Assembly: GCA_026983755.1 (NCBI GenBank)
Contig: JALSTL010000204.1
Coordinates: forward strand, 1 to 6,579
DNA from: Melioribacteraceae bacterium
GTDB lineage: Bacteria; Bacteroidota; Ignavibacteria; Ignavibacteriales; Melioribacteraceae
Direction: 5' to 3'
Length of the DNA stretch: 6,579 nt
Shown: positions 1 to 6,579 of the stretch, in pieces
Layout of the letters: the number at the start of each line of letters is the position of its first letter
Numbering within the stretch: position 1 is the first letter of the stretch
Position numbers and translations under genes: made by a program
Notes under the pieces: model-generated
The model's database searches: none
Told to the model about the DNA's origin: nothing
What the model saw: the letters and a program-made list of their open reading frames with translations, nothing else

Positions 1-7
1 AAGAATA

Positions 8-268
8 ATGGCTCATAAAAAAGGACAAGGTTCATCCAGAAACGGAAGAGATAGTAATCCGCAATATCTTGGTGTAAAAAGATTTGGCGGTGAAAAAGTT
101 AATGCCGGTACTATTATTGTTAGACAACGAGGCACAAAATTTCATCCGGGCAATAATGTTAAAAGAGGCGGAGACGATACCCTTTTTGCTTTGATTAACG
201 GTTTTGTAAAATTTGAAAAGAAAAAAAATAACAGACGATTTGTAAGTGTTTATGAATCGCTAAATTAG
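8..268 (+). CDS. rpmA: 50S ribosomal protein L27
   Basis: This is the complete 86-residue bacterial ribosomal protein L27, a component of the large subunit whose flexible N-terminus reaches towards the peptidyl-transferase centre. The sequence opens with [16 protein letters not shown], the hallmark of L27, followed by the conserved [24 protein letters not shown] and GDDTLFAL blocks; length is normal for the family. The start codon is directly followed by Ala-His-Lys-Lys, so there is no cleavable N-terminal leader like that of Firmicutes L27. The ribosome binding site is mostly outside the window (only seven bases precede the ATG). In most bacteria rplU (L21) lies immediately upstream in the same operon; that would be off the left edge here and cannot be seen. 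The gene ends with TAG and is followed after 25 bases by an intrinsic terminator, so it is the last gene of its operon. Identity is near certain. Confidence 0.98.
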   Translation: MAHKKGQGSSRNGRDSNPQYLGVKRFGGEKVNAGTIIVRQRGTKFHPGNNVKRGGDDTLFALINGFVKFEKKKNNRRFVSVYESLN

Positions 269-293
269 TTCTAAAAATATTTTGCAAATAAAT

Positions 294-326
294 AAACCCT
301 CAATTTTGTTGAGGGTTTTTTGTTTT
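294..326 (+). terminator. Intrinsic terminator of the rpmA operon
   Basis: The 7-bp perfect stem CCCTCAA (297-303) / TTGAGGG (309-315) encloses a 5-base loop and extends to 10 bp with the flanking AAA/TTT. It is followed on the + strand by TTTTTTGTTTT. Position just after the rpmA stop and the strong T-run make this a textbook Rho-independent terminator. The opposite strand is also fairly T-rich beyond the stem, so it may work weakly in both directions. Confidence 0.9.
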
Positions 327-363
327 AAAAAAATAAGGTTATCTAAAAACAGATAACCTTATT
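327..363 (-). terminator. Probable intrinsic terminator for mdh
   Basis: A perfect 13-bp inverted repeat, AATAAGGTTATCT (332-344) and AGATAACCTTATT (351-363), has a 6-base loop. Read on the - strand it runs straight into a seven-T tract (complement of 327-333), the expected polarity for stopping transcripts coming from mdh. It lies about 195 bases beyond the mdh stop, so mdh mRNA would carry a long 3' untranslated region. On the + strand it lacks a T-run and would only be a secondary structure. Confidence 0.75.
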
Positions 364-482
364 AAAATATAAACGGAAATTTAGTATAAAAAGTAAACCC
401 GAATTATGCAATAGAAAACAGAATAACTCTAAACTATTGTAATAAAAACAATTTTTCTAATGCAAAGCATTAAGAATGGAGT

Positions 483-503
483 AGTTAAAAAGTCTCTTTA
501 ACT
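483..503. repeat. Small inverted repeat in mdh 3' region
   Basis: A perfect 7-bp repeat, AGTTAAA (483-489) and TTTAACT (497-503), has a 7-base spacer. It sits 55 bases after the mdh stop within the otherwise featureless stretch 364-557. There is no clean T-run on either side, so it is not a convincing terminator; it could be a minor structure in the mdh 3' untranslated region. The rest of this stretch shows no coding signal. Confidence 0.3.
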
Positions 504-557
504 TACTTTCATTTAGAGTTTTGTAAATAATTTCTAAATTCTTATACATAATTTGGG

Positions 558-1532
<975 letters not shown>

Positions 1533-1558
1533 CTAAATTTTTAGTATAAAAGTAGATA

Positions 1559-1589
1559 ATTATATCTTAAATATATGAAGATTTCGCAA
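1559..1589 (-). promoter_or_regulatory. Candidate sigma-70-type promoter for mdh
   Basis: On the - strand a perfect TATAAT (complement of 1559-1564) lies 35 bases before the mdh ATG. TTGCGA (complement of 1584-1589) lies upstream with a 19-base spacer, which is longer than ideal. The -10 match is exact but the region is very AT-rich, so chance matches are likely. This is a sequence-only candidate. Confidence 0.35.
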
Positions 1590-1593
1590 GATT

Positions 1594-1622
1594 ATCATAA
1601 TTACATAATGAAAAATTATGAT
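1594..1622. repeat. 9-bp inverted repeat upstream of mdh promoter
   Basis: ATCATAATT (1594-1602) and AATTATGAT (1614-1622) form a perfect inverted repeat with an 11-base spacer. It ends five bases upstream of the candidate mdh -35 box. No T-run follows on either strand, so it does not look like a terminator of the RsbW-like gene. It could be a binding site for a dimeric regulator or a chance palindrome in AT-rich DNA. Confidence 0.35.
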
Positions 1623-1685
1623 TAAAAATAATTTGTAATTTCCGTTGTTTAAATAAAATAGTTGGAATAAAATATAAGAGGGAAT

Positions 1686-2093
1686 TTATATATTTATTGT
1701 TAAAATGGTTTCTGTTCCTGATTGTGAAAAATTGTATTCCAAGTTATCTATCAATGCTTTCATTATATGTAAACCGCGTCCGCTATTTTTATAAATATTT
1801 TCTTTTTCGGTTGGGTCCGGAACATTTTTAATTGTAAATCCTTTTCCTTCATCTTTAATTTTTATTATTATTTTCCGTTCCGAAAGTTCGACGGTTATTT
1901 CAATGTTTTTATTTTTATCGGATTTATTTCCGTGAATAATACTGTTTGCTGCAGCTTCGGCTAATGCCAGTTCCAAATTAATTTTTTTTTGGGCGGAAAG
2001 TTTTGTTGTTGCTATAATTTCTTTTACAAATTCTTCAATGTTTGGTAATAAAGCGGGATTGCTTGGAAATATTTTTTTATAGGTTTTATTCAC
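1686..2093 (-). CDS. RsbW/SpoIIAB-like ATP-binding anti-sigma/kinase domain protein
   Basis: This 135-residue protein is a stand-alone GHKL ATPase domain of the HATPase_c_2 kind found in RsbW and SpoIIAB. Those proteins bind a sigma factor and phosphorylate an STAS-domain anti-anti-sigma partner (partner switching). The N-box is visible as E46-AAA-N50 in LALAEAAANSIIHGNK, the G1 box as DEGKG (81-85), and the G2 box as SGRGLHIMK (104-112), so ATP binding should be intact. The start is GTG at 2093 with no good Shine-Dalgarno site; the N-terminal KKIFPSNP segment looks like the normal beginning of the family, so a later start is unlikely. No anti-anti-sigma (STAS) gene, PP2C phosphatase or sigma factor is adjacent, so the partner is unknown. 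It lies 101 bases after the barrel-protein gene with no obvious terminator between, so co-transcription is possible. A histidine-kinase-like role without sigma control is an alternative. Confidence 0.85.
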   Translation of the reverse strand: MNKTYKKIFPSNPALLPNIEEFVKEIIATTKLSAQKKINLELALAEAAANSIIHGNKSDKNKNIEITVELSERKIIIKIKDEGKGFTIKNVPDPTEKENIYKNSGRGLHIMKALIDNLEYNFSQSGTETILTINI

Positions 2094-2194
2094 GGTAACA
2101 AACTGTTATTTATAAATATAAGAGTTGCAAAATAAAATTACTTTGTTTGCTTAGCAAGTATAAAATTTAACTTTAATTTTAATTATGACTTTAC

Positions 2195-4099
2195 TCACAA
2201 ACGCCAATTTACGGAAAATGTAAGATTAGCCAATTTACGTTTTGCTTTTTTTTCGTTAGTAATAAATTCATACCAGCCATAAAGATATAGATCAATATTT
2301 TCCGTTCTTATTCTAAAATTGGTTATTGGTCCAATGCTTTTATATTGACTGGCTTTGTATTTTATGTTTTTATTATAGTTAAATGTTTGCAGAATAAAGA
2401 AACGCAAACCGATACCGAATTTAATATCATTGTTTTTTATGTTAATCATTGGTTCGGAGTAAATTTCGGTTAAAAGTCTTTCCGGATTGTTGGAAAAATT
2501 TTTCCAGTTAAAATCTGCTTGCTCGGATAATTTTAGATAACCGGAAACATCAAAAAATATTTTACTGAACAAATTTAACGAAGATGAATCTCTTGCGGCA
2601 ATTTGGCGAAACGAAAAACTTTTTATATTGGGATTTATATCTTCAAAATCGTAAGAGGTATAATTAGCCGAAACTTCAAAAGTATTTTTAGAGTAAAAAT
2701 TTGTAGCTTTTAAAACTTCACCGGTCGATAGTTTAATAATTCTTCTTATATTGTTGTTGGAACTGCGTTCGGCAAAAATATAAACTATATGGTTTATACT
2801 TCCTTCCAAATTTACAAACAAATCCCAAAGGTGATTTATATTGTGCAAATACGAAAAACGGAATATAGAAAGTAATTCGTCTCTATCGTCAAAATTATTT
2901 TTACTTGGTGTGTTGTAAACTAATTTACGATGTAAAATACTTAAAGTGAGATTATCTTTTGGAGAAAAGTCAAAACTGCCGAGTGCGGAAAGAGTGGCAT
3001 ATTCGGAAGTATTATTTTTTTTCTTTTCCAGTTCGTTCCTTCTTTCAAAAATTATTTCGTTTATTTTATTGTCCCGTTTGGCAAAGTGTTTTTCTTCACG
3101 TTGACTGTAGTCAAATTTTGCTCTGGCAAAAAGTAACTTGCTTCTGTATTCGCTTAACCCGGAAAAGTCCAATCGGAATTCTTTAATATTGGAATCGAAG
3201 TTAGAAAGCGATAAATTATTCAGCGAATGATATTTTGTGGTTCTACCGATATTTCTATAGGAAATTCTGCCGCTTATGTCAAAAAAAATATCGGACGTAA
3301 ATTTTGAAGAAAAAAGTCTTTCGCCCAAGGAATAATTTTCATCTGTTCTGCTTTGTATATTGTTACTAATATTAAACTCTTTTGATGTAATCGAATCGAT
3401 ATCGAAGTAAAAATCTTTTCTTGTTTTATTGTAATTTACAGATATAAAATTTGTTAAAGAGCGGTTGAATTTATTTTTTATCAAAGTACTAAAAATTTGC
3501 ATAGTATTTTTCCGCGGTGTAATTTCTTCATTTAGAAATTTAAGCTTTGAAGTTATTAAAAATTCGCTTAAATTATATTTATCAATAGTAAATTCCGTTC
3601 CGTAAATAATTCCCCTATCGTCATTTCCAACTTGTTTGTTAATGGAATAACCGGCAAAAGGAATTATATTTATTTGATCTATCGGAATTATTTTGGTAAA
3701 AAATGTGGAGTAAATTGCAGAAGCTTCGTTTATTGCAATTTTTCTATTATCGGAATAAATATTATTTTGAAGTAAAAAACCTAATTTATAGTATGGTGAA
3801 AAATGATATTCTCCAATAATAGAAAGGGTTTGTTCGTCTTTAATGTTTTTATTTTGTGTGTTTACAAATGATGAAAAATAATTTTCTCTTAATCCGAAAT
3901 AAAAATTATTCTTGTTGGTTGAATAACTAATTATTGAATTCAAATTATGTGTATTTAATCTTTTTCCGAATGATGTTCTGAAAATATTAACTCGGTACTT
4001 TCTTAATGAAAAAGTTAAGCTGTCGCTAACCGTTTGTGAAGACAAGTTAACGGAGAATAATATAAAAAAGAAAAATATTTCATATAAAAATTTTCTCAC
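2195..4099 (-). CDS. Predicted outer-membrane beta-barrel protein of unknown function
   Basis: I do not recognise this 634-residue protein. Residues 1 to about 22 form a signal peptide: short basic start MRK, a hydrophobic phenylalanine-rich core, and a likely cleavage after Ser-Ser-Gln. The mature part is rich in Asn, Ser, Phe, Tyr and charged residues, with repeated alternating polar/hydrophobic stretches (for example NFYFGLRENYF, YLYGWYEF), and has no cysteine. It ends LTFSVNWRL, alternating hydrophobic residues as in a C-terminal outer-membrane insertion strand. Together these suggest a barrel filling most of the length, with no plug or OmpA-like domain visible. A charged stretch near residues 340-365 (ERRNELEKKKNN) is probably a loop. 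The start is GTG at 4099, preceded by AGGA with five bases spacing; an overlapping GTG two bases upstream is followed at once by a stop. Its 5' flank abuts the palindromic element behind the restriction gene, so its own promoter is not obvious. Confidence 0.75.
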   Translation of the reverse strand: MRKFLYEIFFFFILFSVNLSSQTVSDSLTFSLRKYRVNIFRTSFGKRLNTHNLNSIISYSTNKNNFYFGLRENYFSSFVNTQNKNIKDEQTLSIIGEYHFSPYYKLGFLLQNNIYSDNRKIAINEASAIYSTFFTKIIPIDQINIIPFAGYSINKQVGNDDRGIIYGTEFTIDKYNLSEFLITSKLKFLNEEITPRKNTMQIFSTLIKNKFNRSLTNFISVNYNKTRKDFYFDIDSITSKEFNISNNIQSRTDENYSLGERLFSSKFTSDIFFDISGRISYRNIGRTTKYHSLNNLSLSNFDSNIKEFRLDFSGLSEYRSKLLFARAKFDYSQREEKHFAKRDNKINEIIFERRNELEKKKNNTSEYATLSALGSFDFSPKDNLTLSILHRKLVYNTPSKNNFDDRDELLSIFRFSYLHNINHLWDLFVNLEGSINHIVYIFAERSSNNNIRRIIKLSTGEVLKATNFYSKNTFEVSANYTSYDFEDINPNIKSFSFRQIAARDSSSLNLFSKIFFDVSGYLKLSEQADFNWKNFSNNPERLLTEIYSEPMINIKNNDIKFGIGLRFFILQTFNYNKNIKYKASQYKSIGPITNFRIRTENIDLYLYGWYEFITNEKKAKRKLANLTFSVNWRL

Positions 4100-4129
4100 A
4101 CTTTTCCTATTGGCAAATTTTAATTACTG

Positions 4130-4261
4130 AAATAACGGTTTGTCCATGTGGAGTGCGCGATTTTGAAAGACCGAATTTTCAATTTATCACTAATTTACTT
4201 ATTGCTATTAACTTCATATTTAGCACTTTTTGCCCGCATTACTTATAGCTTTTGTTTTAGC
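4130..4261 (-). repeat. Imperfect palindrome downstream of R-M operon (attC-like?)
   Basis: The non-coding stretch between the endonuclease stop and the barrel gene contains arms that pair in register. ATGTGG (4146-4151) pairs with CCGCAT (4234-4239, one wobble), AGTGC (4152-4156) with GCACT (4223-4227), and TGAA (4164-4167) with TTCA (4213-4216), with a bulge and mismatches between them. On the - strand, an AAC-ending box GCTAAAAC (4261 to 4254) and a GTT-starting box GTTATTT (4136 to 4130) could stand as outer core boxes of an attC-like recombination site, but GTTATTT departs from the GTTRRRY consensus. From memory, blocks such as AAGTAATGCGGGC and CACTCCAC...GACAAACCGTT recur behind accessory genes in Bacteroidota; this is recollection, not a search. 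No T-run supports a terminator role. Confidence 0.4.
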
Positions 4262-4268
4262 CAGTTTA

Positions 4269-5060
4269 TTATATTACTTCAGTTATTTTTTCATATAAAT
4301 CAGGGAAATGATTTTGCCTTAATCTAAATTTTGTGCCGTGATTATGTCCAGTTCTTGCGTCAAAATCAACCAAAATATTACCTTCTTCTAAACAATTTAA
4401 AAAACCTTCAAAGTTAAATTTCTGTAACATCAAAACTTTATTGTAATGATAATATTCTACTTTTGTTTTTTTATCTTTTTTTACATCTGCTTGAACATAA
4501 AAAGTGTTTAATAGCTTCGTTCCTGCTTTATGTTTTAAGTCATCAAAGCCCCAGTAAGGTTGTGGGCTTAATTCTCCTAAACCTACATTCTTTTTTACGG
4601 ATTCCAACCAAGCAGAATGTCTGGAATCAACTTTTTTACTATTGAATGAAATTAAAACTTTTTCATTTCTTCTGTCTATAACTACTGTAAAGCCCCTATC
4701 ACTATATGATTGACCATGTATCGTTTGCCTAAAACTCATCTCTGTTTCAGGATATTTTATACCTGCATTTTGGTGTTTCCAACCATATTTGGGTAATAAA
4801 ATTGAAGGTATAAATTTTATCGCCCTTGGGGAAGGTTCGCTATGGAAAAGAGTAGTCAAAGACGATGTGTCCTTCTTCTGAGCCTTTAATTCCCATTCCG
4901 CAGCATTTGGAATTGGCAAGTTATTTTCTTCTATTCCCAAAAGGTCTTCTAGAGTATTTCCTATTCCACCGTGATTTCCAAATCGGCCATTTTCAATCCA
5001 TCCTAATTTTTCAATTTCTTTGAATTTTTCTATTAACTTATCTTTTGTGTAAATTTTCAT
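4269..5060 (-). CDS. Type II restriction endonuclease, MvaI/BcnI family
   Basis: This 263-residue protein is predicted to cut double-stranded DNA at a short, probably CCNGG-like site. The MvaI/BcnI family consists of small monomeric PD-(D/E)xK enzymes related to MutH; MvaI cuts CCWGG and BcnI CCSGG. The family signature is seen in GGIGNTLEDLLGIEEN (residues 31-46) followed by the catalytic block PNAAEWELKA (51-60). E38, N52, E57 and K59 match the spacing I recall for MvaI active-site residues E36, D50, E55 and K57, but the aspartate is replaced by asparagine; E55 might compensate. The segment SLTTLFHSEPSPRA (67-80) and the His-rich C-terminal NHGTKFRLRQNH look like further family blocks. ATG at 5060 begins one base after the methyltransferase stop, with AAGG inside the end of that gene, so translation is probably coupled. 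The frame is intact. Exact target is not determinable here. Confidence 0.85.
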   Translation of the reverse strand: MKIYTKDKLIEKFKEIEKLGWIENGRFGNHGGIGNTLEDLLGIEENNLPIPNAAEWELKAQKKDTSSLTTLFHSEPSPRAIKFIPSILLPKYGWKHQNAGIKYPETEMSFRQTIHGQSYSDRGFTVVIDRRNEKVLISFNSKKVDSRHSAWLESVKKNVGLGELSPQPYWGFDDLKHKAGTKLLNTFYVQADVKKDKKTKVEYYHYNKVLMLQKFNFEGFLNCLEEGNILVDFDARTGHNHGTKFRLRQNHFPDLYEKITEVI

Positions 5061-5061
5061 A

Positions 5062-5832
5062 TTAAAACAACCTTAATTGGGCTTTCATTTGTTTAACTTC
5101 TGATTTAATTTTGTTTCTTTCAATTCGTTCTTCTGCCATTCTACAATATTCGGGCGATATGTCTATGCCAATAAAATTTCTATCATTTCCCATTGCTGTA
5201 ATTGCAGTTGTACCAGAACCCATAAAAGGGTCAAGTATCAGATCAGCATTTGTAGATGATATAATTCTATCTATTAATGCAACAGGGAAAGGTGCAGGAT
5301 GTCCATTTTTCATTTCTTGTTTAAATTCCCAAACGTCTCCAAATGCATTGGCTTTTGGTGCTAATTTAAATTTAGGCTTAGCAATTAAATAGATCACCTC
5401 ATAAGTTGGTAAGAAGTAACCGGGATTAAAATTAATTCCTCCTTTTCTTTTCCAAATAATAATCTGTCTCACTGGAAATCCAGATACAATATCTGCTCTA
5501 TCTTGTAACAAACCGCCTTGAACTCTCCATTTATGATTGTAAAAAATAGCACCATCATCTTTAATTAGTCTAAACATCTCTGTCAAACAACCTCTTTGCC
5601 ATATAACATATTCTTCATGTGGTATATTATCATCATAATTTGCGTAACCATTTACAAGGGCAGCATTTTTCCACTTCCCACCTCTTCCATCCTTCATTCC
5701 GTTTCCAGTTGAATTTTTGAGATTATAAGGTGGTGAAGTAACAACTAAGTCAATAGAGCTATCAGGCATTTCCCGCATTACATCTATTGCATTTCCACAA
5801 ATTATTTTGTTTATGTAATCTTTAATATTCAT
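5062..5832 (-). CDS. Type II DNA methyltransferase, SPPY (probable N4-cytosine) type
   Basis: This S-adenosylmethionine-dependent enzyme should methylate the site cut by the neighbouring endonuclease and so protect the host. Numbering from the chosen start (256 residues), the catalytic motif IV is TSPPY (32-36) and the SAM-binding motif I is DPFMGSGTT (201-209), followed by GID (222-224). HPAPFP (178-183) is the usual motif X region. Motif IV before motif I is the beta-class order, and SPPY rather than DPPY favours N4-cytosine methylation, as in M.PvuII. The reading frame is open up to an ATG at 5883, but I chose ATG 5832 because MNIKDYINKIICGNA looks like the natural family start and AGAGG lies 12 bases upstream; the longer form (273 residues) has no ribosome site. 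The methyltransferase comes first in the operon, one base ahead of the endonuclease. No controller (C) protein gene is present. CCG/CGG use is low compared with neighbours, suggesting acquisition. Confidence 0.93.
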   Translation of the reverse strand: MNIKDYINKIICGNAIDVMREMPDSSIDLVVTSPPYNLKNSTGNGMKDGRGGKWKNAALVNGYANYDDNIPHEEYVIWQRGCLTEMFRLIKDDGAIFYNHKWRVQGGLLQDRADIVSGFPVRQIIIWKRKGGINFNPGYFLPTYEVIYLIAKPKFKLAPKANAFGDVWEFKQEMKNGHPAPFPVALIDRIISSTNADLILDPFMGSGTTAITAMGNDRNFIGIDISPEYCRMAEERIERNKIKSEVKQMKAQLRLF

Positions 5833-6085
5833 GGTGACAAAATACCTCTTTTCTTTTAACTGCACAAAATTGTTTTTTATCATATTATTGTTGATTCAAA
5901 TTGGTCCACAACATCTAAATAAACACATTACAATTAAACAGTAAAATTCCGGTTAAAGCATATTGCGTTTAAAAAGACTTTGTATGCACTAACAAATTTT
6001 ATTAAAAATTATAATATTTTAATTCTGTTTAAAATTCGATATCCAATTTGTTTTAAGTATATTCAAAATATTTTGGCAATATAAA

Positions 6086-6579
6086 TCAATCCAATGCAAA
6101 CACATCACCTTTTTCAGGAATTTCAACGCTGCTAAAACCGCTTTCCAAAAGATGTTTTTTAAAAATTTTCTGTTGTTCAATATCGCCGTGAACTAAAAAT
6201 ATTTTTTTCATTTTCTCTTTATCAAACTTTGTTACATAATCCAAAAGTTCATTTGCATCGGCATGAGCACTAAATGAATTAAATACAATAACTTCTGCTT
6301 TAAGTTTATATTCTTCACCGAAAATTTTCACATATTCATTTTTCTCAACTATTCTTCTGCAAAGAGTATGTTCTGCACAATAACCTACAATAAGAATTAT
6401 ATTATTCGGATCTTCAATATTATTTTTAAGATGATGCTGAATTCTTCCGGCTTCGCACATTCCCGAGCTTGATATTATCATCATTGGACCATCCACATTA
6501 TTAAGCTCTTTGGATTCCGAAACTTCGGTAATATATTCAAGTTGGTTAAACCCGAACGGATCTTTATTATGAATAATGT
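6086..6579 (-). CDS. MBL-fold/beta-CASP RNA nuclease-type protein (C-terminal part, partial)
   Basis: This is the 3' portion (163 codons visible) of a gene whose 5' end lies beyond the right edge. The frame stays open from the stop at 6086 to 6577. The GTG at 6494-6496 is internal, not a start, because conserved family sequence (HNKDPFGFNQLEYI) precedes it. The protein belongs to the YSH1/CPSF-like metallo-beta-lactamase enzymes with a beta-CASP domain and an RMBL C-terminal motif, which cleave RNA in studied members. Visible hallmarks are GPMMIISSSGMCEAGRI, the GYCAEHTLCRRIVE segment, and FSAHADANELLDYV, whose histidines are metal ligands or active-site residues in the family. VHGD and the terminal EIPEKGDVFALD are also typical. 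The zinc-binding HxHxDH motif would be in the missing N-terminal half, so activity cannot be judged. About 250 bases of non-coding DNA separate it from the methyltransferase start. Confidence 0.9.
   Translation of the reverse strand, partial: IIHNKDPFGFNQLEYITEVSESKELNNVDGPMMIISSSGMCEAGRIQHHLKNNIEDPNNIILIVGYCAEHTLCRRIVEKNEYVKIFGEEYKLKAEVIVFNSFSAHADANELLDYVTKFDKEKMKKIFLVHGDIEQQKIFKKHLLESGFSSVEIPEKGDVFALD

Noticed and set aside
2959..3186. 75-codon + strand reading frame inside the barrel gene
   Set aside because: Antisense to a long intact gene, with unusual composition and no supporting start signal.
4463..4645. 60-codon + strand reading frame inside the endonuclease gene
   Set aside because: Antisense shadow of a recognised family; no antitoxin- or controller-like features.
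5111..5392. 93-codon + strand reading frame inside the methyltransferase gene
   Set aside because: Antisense to the conserved SAM-binding region; no independent coding evidence.
6001..6023. ATTAAAA/TTTTAAT inverted repeat between the methyltransferase and beta-CASP genes
   Set aside because: Only A and T in the stem, so neither a stable hairpin nor a convincing terminator.
6032..6049. Near-perfect 18-base palindrome centred on GATATC
   Set aside because: One mismatched pair, very AT-rich, no T-run and no clear relation to a promoter; likely chance.
5884..6085. Possible second palindromic element or direct repeat flanking the R-M pair upstream
   Set aside because: I compared it with 4100-4268 and found only short shared strings such as TTTGTTTTA, not enough to define a repeat; no gene was seen in the stretch either.
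6086..6496. Small complete 136-residue gene starting at GTG 6496
   Set aside because: The frame is open beyond this codon and the upstream residues match the beta-CASP family, so it is the tail of a longer gene cut by the window edge.

Overview
The window is AT-rich bacterial chromosome. It looks like a member of the Bacteroidota/Chlorobiota/Ignavibacteria group: weak or variable Shine-Dalgarno sites, two GTG starts, a large cysteine-free outer-membrane-type protein, and ribosomal protein L27 without the cleavable leader seen in Firmicutes. An Ignavibacteria-like organism is my best guess, but this is inference from style and not a database match.

Layout: on the + strand, rpmA (L27) occupies the left edge and ends in a clear intrinsic terminator. 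Everything else lies on the - strand and reads right to left. In transcription order these are: the 3' part of a metallo-beta-lactamase/beta-CASP RNA-nuclease-type gene (cut by the window's right edge), a type II restriction-modification pair (SPPY-type DNA methyltransferase, then an MvaI/BcnI-family endonuclease), a 634-residue predicted outer-membrane beta-barrel of unknown function, an RsbW/SpoIIAB-like ATP-binding regulatory kinase domain, and malate dehydrogenase (mdh). mdh and rpmA converge, with back-to-back hairpin terminators between them.

How it fits together: rpmA, mdh, the RsbW-like gene, the barrel protein and the beta-CASP gene look like ordinary chromosome. The restriction-modification pair looks like an inserted accessory cassette. 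Its two genes are one base apart. Its CCG/CGG trinucleotide density is about one third of that in the flanking barrel gene (hand count). Directly downstream, between the endonuclease stop and the barrel gene start, lies a roughly 130-bp imperfect palindrome that recalls integron attC sites or the recurring palindromic elements that follow accessory genes in Bacteroidota. This cassette and its palindrome are the most interesting part of the window. I see no CRISPR array, transposase, tRNA or rRNA, and no clear evidence of a wholly new system.
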